Below, piece after piece: positions 23,222 to 24,903 of a stretch of DNA of 24,903 nt. The position numbers were made by a program, and so were the translations under genes. Position 1 is the stretch's first letter. Every line of letters begins with the position of its first letter. The notes below the pieces were generated by a model. The model worked only from the letters and a program-made list of their open reading frames with translations. It did no database searches and was not told where the DNA came from. The DNA comes from a virus. The stretch covers positions 1 to 24,903 of the IMG/VR virus record IMGVR_UViG_3300009001_000085, one strand, 5' to 3'.

Positions 23222-23932
23222 ATGCTATTAACATTACTAGGTGTTGGAGCTCAATTAGTCGGAACTGGATTAAGTTTCGCACAAGCAGCTCGAGAAAAAA
23301 GAGAAATGGAGCAAGCCAATCGAGAGGCGGCAAAATCCATGTTGGAAGCTAAACGTAGATTAGATGTAAATGTCTATGATGAGTTAGCCATAGCAAAGGA
23401 ACCATATGAATTAGAACGAGAGCAGATGCTGATGCTTGGGGCTAGTGCCCTTCAACAGGGTGTTGAGGGTTCAGCTCGTGGTGCTGCTGCAACTGCTGGA
23501 AGAGTTCAGATGGCTACTAATCAAGCGGCTGCACAGACTCGTGCTAATATGTCTAAAGAGTTAAGAGAGCTTGAAAAGCTTTCTGCGGCTGAAGAGGGTA
23601 GGTTGGCTGATATGGGGATGGGTATAAACTTATTACAGGTTGAGGGTGCTCAGAAGGCTGCTAGATTGGCTGAGTTGAAAAGACAGCAAGCTATTTCTAG
23701 TGGCATAAAGGGGATTAGTGGTGCGTTCACGACTCTCATGCAAGATGAGGATATAGCTCCACTTTTTAAAAAGCAGGGCACCGAAGATGACCCATTTAGT
23801 AAGGTTCTTGAGGATGCGGCAAGTGAGGCTTTAAAAGGTGTGGCATTATCTTCAATAACTGGTGTGGGAAGTGAGGTTTTAAAAGGTTTGGGATTATCTT
23901 CAATAACGGGTGAATCTAAATCGAATAACTGA
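23222..23932 (+). CDS. Internal virion (ejection-type) protein with a C-terminal tandem repeat (236 aa)
   Basis: The N-terminus is hydrophobic and Gly-rich (MLLTLLGVGAQLVGTGLSFA), followed by a long Ala/Glu/Arg-rich helical region (AAREKREMEQANREAAKSML, then QGVEGSARGAAATAGRVQMA, then KELRELEKLSAAEEGRLADM). This is the composition of T7 gp14-like internal core proteins, which are ejected and cross the host envelope. It sits just before a second large helical protein, the usual pairing for ejection proteins. Near the C-terminus a 16-residue unit (SEALKGVALSSITGVG / SEVLKGLGLSSITGES) occurs twice. The gene starts 4 bases after a promoter box. The call rests on composition and context. Confidence 0.68.
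   Translation: MLLTLLGVGAQLVGTGLSFAQAAREKREMEQANREAAKSMLEAKRRLDVNVYDELAIAKEPYELEREQMLMLGASALQQGVEGSARGAAATAGRVQMATNQAAAQTRANMSKELRELEKLSAAEEGRLADMGMGINLLQVEGAQKAARLAELKRQQAISSGIKGISGAFTTLMQDEDIAPLFKKQGTEDDPFSKVLEDAASEALKGVALSSITGVGSEVLKGLGLSSITGESKSNN
23821..23916 (+). repeat. 48-bp tandem repeat (two copies) in the internal virion protein gene
   Basis: The segment 23821-23863 recurs at 23869-23911 with four mismatches in 43 bases, giving a 48-base period that keeps the reading frame. It encodes two copies of a 16-residue unit, (S)E-LKG--LSSITG. The close match suggests a fairly recent duplication. Confidence 0.85.
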
Positions 23933-23939
23933 CAGACAG

Positions 23940-24903
23940 ATGAGTGAATACTATAAATATCAAGGAGCTGAAACTCAAATAGATTGGGGTGCTGTAGGGA
24001 AGGAGATGTCCGACTCTATCATAGCAGAACGCAACAGACGAGAGGAGAAGAAAGAAGGTTTAGCCGAATCTCAAAGAGAAGGTTTAAAGTTAATTACCGA
24101 AATCCCTACTGGGGAGTTGACGTACATGAACAATGCTGTAGCCACGTATTCGGAGGATATGGCTGCACTGGCAAAGTTGAAGTACGACCAACTTACACGG
24201 GGATTGATAAGTGTAAAAGATTACACAGCTTGGAGACAGAATGCACTTGATGGTACGAAGTTAACCTATGCTGTTGCTAAAAAATACCAAGAGGTCTATG
24301 GGGACAAGATGAAACGTCTTGATAGTAATGAGTCTCAAGATTTAGAGGCTTGGGAAATGGAGCAGATTGAGGGTATATCAAAACTCAAGAATTATAGGAT
24401 TATGATTAATCCAGATACAGGGGATTCTGTTTTTGTAAAGATGGAGGTTGCCGATAAAGGTTGGGCTGAGATAAGTAGGGACCCCAATAATATAATGTCC
24501 GCACAGCAAGCAATGACAATGGTTTCTCAAAAGCGGGATAGATTTGATTTGCAGAAATATTCATCGAATGCAACAAAGTCGTTGGGTGCTGTTGAAACAC
24601 AAATAGTCAGAGATGCTAGTGCTGCGGGTGGGCTGTCTAAACTAATTAGAACTGTTGATGCAAAAAAGGGCGACTACACACTTGAGAATGAAAAGACTGT
24701 AAAGACTTACAAAAATTGGGAGGACAGACAAGTATCTGCTATAATGTCAAACCCATTTAACACCACATCCATACTCACAAACATAAACATGAACACGGAA
24801 GGTGGTGAAAAGTATACATTCACATACAACAGGAGTGAGTTTGACGAAGACAAGACTGGTAGGTTGATATATATGGACAGAGACAACGTCTCTACTGGTG
24901 AGC
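23940..24903 (+). CDS. Large internal virion (ejection-type) protein, 3' end beyond the window
   Basis: An open frame from ATG 23940 runs to the end of the window without a stop (321 codons visible). It starts MSEYYKYQGAETQIDWGAVG and continues with charged helices (MSDSIIAERNRREEKKEGLA, then LAKLKYDQLTRGLISVKDYT, then EAWEMEQIEGISKLKNYRIM). The pattern resembles the long helical cargo or ejection proteins encoded after the gp14-like gene in podoviruses and crAss-like phages. It lies seven bases after the preceding stop, so both genes probably share the promoter at 23210. No lysozyme-like motif is seen in the visible part. The family is not certain. Confidence 0.75.
   Translation, partial: MSEYYKYQGAETQIDWGAVGKEMSDSIIAERNRREEKKEGLAESQREGLKLITEIPTGELTYMNNAVATYSEDMAALAKLKYDQLTRGLISVKDYTAWRQNALDGTKLTYAVAKKYQEVYGDKMKRLDSNESQDLEAWEMEQIEGISKLKNYRIMINPDTGDSVFVKMEVADKGWAEISRDPNNIMSAQQAMTMVSQKRDRFDLQKYSSNATKSLGAVETQIVRDASAAGGLSKLIRTVDAKKGDYTLENEKTVKTYKNWEDRQVSAIMSNPFNTTSILTNINMNTEGGEKYTFTYNRSEFDEDKTGRLIYMDRDNVSTGE

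Noticed and set aside
23984-24250. 88-codon frame beginning MGCCREGDV
   Set aside because: It overlaps, in another frame, the long open frame from 23940 that continues to the end of the window and has sound helical-protein composition.
1-24903. tRNA genes, CRISPR arrays, integrase, insertion sequences, diversity-generating retroelement
   Set aside because: Gaps between genes are too short to hold tRNAs or arrays. No reverse transcriptase, recombinase or transposase motifs were seen in the translated genes, and no template/variable repeat pair was seen by eye.

Overview
This window is part of the genome of a tailed double-stranded DNA phage, and its host is most likely a member of the Bacteroidota (Flavobacteriia-like). 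All genes lie on the plus strand. They are tightly packed, AT-rich, and often joined by TAATG or ATGA start/stop overlaps. The host inference rests on three things. Intergenic gaps carry TANNTTTG boxes, the -7 element of Bacteroidota promoters. Start regions are A-rich with weak Shine-Dalgarno sequences. Many products resemble structural families that I know from flavobacterial and marine phages. The morphogenesis genes (portal, scaffold, capsid, two connector-like proteins, a very large nozzle-like protein, then ejection-type internal proteins) suggest a short-tailed, podovirus or crAss-like virion. That is inference from gene order and remembered family resemblance, not from any search.

Layout. 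Positions 2-1171 hold the end of a tail-fibre-like protein with YadA-head-like repeats. Positions 1171-2126 hold five very small, mostly Lys/Arg-rich, Cys-containing proteins. Positions 2131-2598 encode a head-decoration or spike-type protein. Positions 2763-4192 form a lysis cassette: a membrane/coiled-coil protein, an exported thioredoxin-fold protein lacking its redox cysteines, a T7-lysozyme-like amidase and a GTA-type holin. Positions 4217-5854 hold a coiled-coil protein, a C1q-like fibre protein, a small conserved unknown, and a protein resembling a split GroES co-chaperonin. Positions 5909-6370 encode an exported, outer-membrane-barrel-like protein with its own promoter, which is moron-like.

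Positions 6367-8912 hold the terminase genes, both apparently starting at TTG, with a 54-aa ORF and a perfect palindrome at the front. Then come portal (8909-11344), scaffold (11394-12497), major capsid protein (12519-13952) and a strong terminator. After that are a conserved unknown (14019-14756), a second terminator with a promoter, two connector-type proteins (14840-16711), the 1562-aa nozzle/stabilisation-type protein (16713-21401), two further tail proteins (21417-23203), and a promoter followed by two ejection-type internal virion proteins. The last of these runs off the end of the window.

The observations most worth following up are: (i) a roughly 58-residue module shared by three unrelated virion proteins; (ii) a repeated TATCTTTGTGA promoter that in two cases nearly abuts the ATG, implying leaderless mRNAs; (iii) the Asn-for-Cys thioredoxin-like protein in the lysis cassette; (iv) the GroES-like protein; (v) the phage-encoded outer-membrane-like protein; (vi) the cluster of small basic proteins; and (vii) the non-ATG, overlapping starts of the terminase genes. 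I see no tRNA, CRISPR array, insertion sequence or integrase in the window, and no gene-free stretch longer than 300 bases.
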